Assembly (NCBI GenBank): GCA_036821905.1
Contig: DAISIR010000010.1
Location: 1 to 64,000, forward strand
Reading direction: 5' to 3'
DNA from: Brooklawnia sp937867175
GTDB taxonomy: Bacteria; Actinomycetota; Actinomycetes; Propionibacteriales; Propionibacteriaceae
Length of the DNA: 64,000 nt
Under the pieces are notes generated by a model that was given only the letters and a program-made list of their open reading frames with translations, had not been told where the DNA came from and made no database searches. Shown here piece by piece: positions 61,486-64,000 of the stretch. Numbering within the stretch: position 1 is the first letter of the stretch; the number at the start of each line of letters is the position of its first letter. A program made the translations under genes and the position numbers.

Positions 61486-63159
61486 ATGAGTGAGTCCGTA
61501 TCCTCCGCTGGGGATTTCATCAGTGAGATCGTGCGTGCCGACAACGTCGCCGGTACCTACTCAGGGCGAGTCCAGACCCGCTTCCCACCCGAACCCAACG
61601 GCTACCTGCACATCGGGCACGCCAAGGCCATCACCGTCGACTTCGACATTGCGAACAACTTCGGCGGTATCTGCAACCTCCGCTTCGACGACACCAACCC
61701 CGAGACCGAGGAAACCGAGTACGTCGACTCGATCATCGCCGACGTACGCTGGCTCGGCTTCGAGCCGGCGAACGTGCTGTACGCCTCCGACTACTTCGAC
61801 CAGCTCTATGAATGGGCTGAACTGCTGATCACCGAAGGCAAGGCCTACGTCGACGACCAGGACGGCGAGACCATCTCGGCGCAGCGTGGTGGCTACGGCA
61901 AACCCGGTATCGACTCGCCCTACCGAAACCGCACCCCCGACGAGAACCTCGACCTCTTCCGCCGGATGAAGGCCGGTGAGTTCACCGACGGCGCCCGCGT
62001 GCTGCGCGCCAAGATCGACATGAATGCCGAGAACATGCAGCTGCGTGACCCGGTGCTCTACCGGATTCGTCGCGGCCATCACCACCGCACCCAGGACCGG
62101 TGGGTGATCTACCCCACCTACGACTGGGCGCACGGCCAGTCAGACGCGATCGAGGCCGTCACCCATTCGCTGTGCACCCTGGAGTTCGTCAGCCACCGGC
62201 CACTCTACGAATGGTGTCTGGCGCAGCTACCGCTGCCCTACGAACAGCCTCGGCAGATCGAGTTCGCCCGCCTCGAACTCAACAACACCGTCACCTCCAA
62301 GCGGCGCTTGGCCAGGTTGGTCAACGACGGCATCGTCGATGGCTGGGACGACCCGCGGATGCCCACCCTCAGTGGGCTGCGTCGGCGCGGCTACCCGGCC
62401 TCGGCGATCGTCGCGTTCTGCCGTGACATGGGGGTTTCGAAGACCAACTCCCGGCAGGCGCTGGAGGAGCTGGAGAGCTATGTGCGCCGCGAGCTCAACA
62501 AGACCGCGCAGCGCCGGATGGCGGTGCTGCGACCGCTGCGGCTGACGATCACCAATTGGCCGGCCGGGCAGGTCGAGTACTTCGAGGTGATGAACAACCC
62601 CGAGAATCCCGACGACGGCCTGCGTCGGGTGGCGTTCAGCGGCGAGCTGTACATCGAGCAGGACGACTTCGCCGTGTCACCGCCACCGAAGTTCTACCGG
62701 CTCTCGATCGGACGCGAGGTGCGGCTGCGTGGCGCCTACTTCGTCACCGCCACTGAGGTGGTCACCGACGACGACGGCCAGGTGGTCGAGGTGCTGGCCA
62801 CCTACGATCCGCAGACCAAGGGCGGCGACGCCCCTGATGGCCGCAAGGTGAAGTCCACCATGCATTGGGTTTCGCGTCCACACGCGGTGGCGGCGAGCGT
62901 GGCGCTCTACGACCGGCTCTTCGTGACGGCGCTGCCCGGTGAAACCACCGGCGAACCGCTGGACGACCTGAATCCGAACTCGCGCGAACTGTTACAGGGT
63001 TGCTGGCTGGAGGCGGCGCTCAGCGGCGCGCGGCCCGGCGAGGCCGTCCAGTTCGAGCGGCTCGGCTACTTCGCCGCTGACCCGGACGAGCCGATGCACT
63101 TCCATCGCACGGTCGGCCTGCGGGACGAGTGGGCGGCCATCCGCAAGCGCCAGGGTTGA
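61486..63159 (+). CDS. glnS: Glutaminyl-tRNA synthetase
   Basis: Class I synthetase charging tRNA-Gln directly. The 557-residue chain shows the HIGH-type motif PEPNGYLHIGHAKA, FDDTNP, the GlnRS-specific YPTYDWAHGQSDAIE, the KMSKR-type VTSKRRL, and the C-terminal beta-barrel anticodon-binding domains. TAGACT lies 8 nt before the ATG with no ribosome-binding site, suggesting a leaderless or very short leader. Many actinobacteria lack GlnRS and use GatCAB, so its presence is informative about lineage. Confidence 0.97.
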   Translation: MSESVSSAGDFISEIVRADNVAGTYSGRVQTRFPPEPNGYLHIGHAKAITVDFDIANNFGGICNLRFDDTNPETEETEYVDSIIADVRWLGFEPANVLYASDYFDQLYEWAELLITEGKAYVDDQDGETISAQRGGYGKPGIDSPYRNRTPDENLDLFRRMKAGEFTDGARVLRAKIDMNAENMQLRDPVLYRIRRGHHHRTQDRWVIYPTYDWAHGQSDAIEAVTHSLCTLEFVSHRPLYEWCLAQLPLPYEQPRQIEFARLELNNTVTSKRRLARLVNDGIVDGWDDPRMPTLSGLRRRGYPASAIVAFCRDMGVSKTNSRQALEELESYVRRELNKTAQRRMAVLRPLRLTITNWPAGQVEYFEVMNNPENPDDGLRRVAFSGELYIEQDDFAVSPPPKFYRLSIGREVRLRGAYFVTATEVVTDDDGQVVEVLATYDPQTKGGDAPDGRKVKSTMHWVSRPHAVAASVALYDRLFVTALPGETTGEPLDDLNPNSRELLQGCWLEAALSGARPGEAVQFERLGYFAADPDEPMHFHRTVGLRDEWAAIRKRQG

Positions 63160-63222
63160 GTCCGAGCCGGTCGGCCTGTCGAAGCCCGGGCGGACACGGC
63201 GCTTAGCTCTTACGATCGTTGC

Positions 63223-64000
63223 ATGGCGACAATTGCGGTGGGTGGGGCCAGCGGTCTGATCGGCACCGCCCTGGTGCGTCACCTTCGTGACCGGGGGGAC
63301 ACCGTCCTTCGGCTGGTTCGCGGGGCGGCGGTCCAACCCGACGAAGTGGGCTGGAACCCCGCCAAGGACGAGGTCCACCTGGAGCCCTGCGCCGAGGTGG
63401 ACACTCTGGTCAACCTTTCCGGCGCTCCGATCAGCCATCGCTGGACTGCGTGGCGCAAGCGCCAGATCCTGCTCAGTCGGGTGCGTTGCACCCGCACGCT
63501 TGCCCGGGCTGCGACCGAGTTGGGCCCGCACGTCGCTTTGGTGAGTGCGTCGGCTGTCGGGTACTACGGCGACCGGGGCCGGGAACGACTCACCGAGTCC
63601 AGCCCACCGGGCAGCGACTGGCTGGCCGACGTGGTGCAGCAGTGGGAGCAGGCGACCAGCGAGGCGTCCGAGGCCGGCAACCGGGTGGCGCTGGCCCGCA
63701 CTGGTCTGGTGGTCACGCCCAACGGTGGGGCGCTCGCCCCGCTGATGCCGCTGTTGAAGCTGGGCGTGGCGAGCCCGCTGGGGTCAGGGAACCAGATCTG
63801 GCCGTGGATCAGCCTGCCCGACGAGGTGCGTGCCTTCACCTGGTTGATCGACCACCCGATCGCCGGGCCGGTCAACCTGGCCGCCCCGGTGACTACCACG
63901 AACGCCGAACTCATCCGGGCGCTCGCCCACGCCATGAGAAGGACCACCTTCCCGATCGCGGTGCCGGTCTGGGCGATGCGCCTGGTCGTCGGGGAGTTCG
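63223..64000 (+). CDS. SDR39U1/YfcH-type epimerase, truncated by window end
   Basis: The first 259 residues of an extended-SDR (TIGR01777) protein, open to the right edge. Visible: GGASGLIGTALVRHLR nucleotide motif, VGWNPAKDEV, LVNLSGAPI, SASAVGYYGDRG, LARTGLVVTPNGGAL and GNQIWPWISLPDEV, all family strings. The ATG is exactly 6 nt after a TACGAT box, with no ribosome-binding site. Its substrate in bacteria is not established. About 40 residues of the usual 300 are missing beyond the end. Confidence 0.9.
   Translation, partial: MATIAVGGASGLIGTALVRHLRDRGDTVLRLVRGAAVQPDEVGWNPAKDEVHLEPCAEVDTLVNLSGAPISHRWTAWRKRQILLSRVRCTRTLARAATELGPHVALVSASAVGYYGDRGRERLTESSPPGSDWLADVVQQWEQATSEASEAGNRVALARTGLVVTPNGGALAPLMPLLKLGVASPLGSGNQIWPWISLPDEVRAFTWLIDHPIAGPVNLAAPVTTTNAELIRALAHAMRRTTFPIAVPVWAMRLVVGEF

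Noticed and set aside
1..64000. tRNA or rRNA genes
   Set aside because: I saw no cloverleaf with a GTTCRANNC T-arm or rRNA-like stretch in the intergenic gaps; a covariance-model scan was not possible, so this is a negative by eye only.

Overview
The window is a GC-rich chromosomal segment of an actinobacterium. The best guess is Propionibacteriaceae or a close relative. That rests on GlfT2-type galactofuranosyl transfer, actinobacterial families (DUF6541, AbiEi/DUF559), separate pta and ackA genes, a cytosolic GlnRS, and many start codons placed 6-8 nt after a TANNNT -10 box (leaderless style). I recognise no rRNA, tRNA, CRISPR array, integrase or transposase. Genes are packed tightly and many overlap by 1-4 nt.

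Region by region. (1) 0.1-17.4 kb, cell envelope: rmlA; a surface pair (beta-propeller lipoprotein and SLH/Ig-like/polysaccharide deacetylase); a UDP-GlcNAc 2-epimerase-like enzyme, flippase and DUF6541 protein; then glf, a GlfT2-like transferase, wzm, wzt, and a convergent gene carrying two GlfT1-like GT2 domains in one chain. A PlsC acyltransferase and an SDR follow. (2) 17.4-21.6 kb: ackA and a membrane-anchored Ser/Thr kinase. (3) 21.6-28.1 kb: an alpha-glucan uptake operon (binding protein, two permeases, malQ, lacI, yesL-like) behind tandem LacI-type operators, with no ATPase gene. (4) 28.2-35.2 kb: pta, a RecA/KaiC-like plus PEP/pyruvate-binding protein, serA and serC. (5) 35.4-37.1 kb: rpsF-ssb-rpsR-rplI. 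(6) 37.2-42.9 kb: a Cys-less rhodanese, a flavin-binding protein, and a galactose unit (galK divergent from an SSS symporter, a small membrane protein and lacI). (7) 42.9-53.6 kb: an isochorismatase-like pseudoenzyme, lipB, lipA, nfo, a two-gene membrane/alpha-beta hydrolase unit, a DUF885 peptidase, tyrosine phenol-lyase, an alanine symporter and a sulfurtransferase. (8) 53.6-57.6 kb: an AbiEi/DUF559-like gene between two near-identical palindromic repeats, then a DUF2202 ferritin-like exported protein divergent from a two-component system. (9) 57.6-64 kb: a helicase split by an in-frame TAG, membrane and HAD genes, glnS, and a truncated SDR39U1-type epimerase.

How the parts may connect: galactose entering by the symporter and GalK could supply UDP-galactose for Glf and the galactofuranosyltransferases. 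Glucan uptake and serine metabolism would feed acetyl-CoA to Pta and AckA. Most single-gene functions are family-level calls from recognised motifs; operators, leaderless starts and pathway links are inference.
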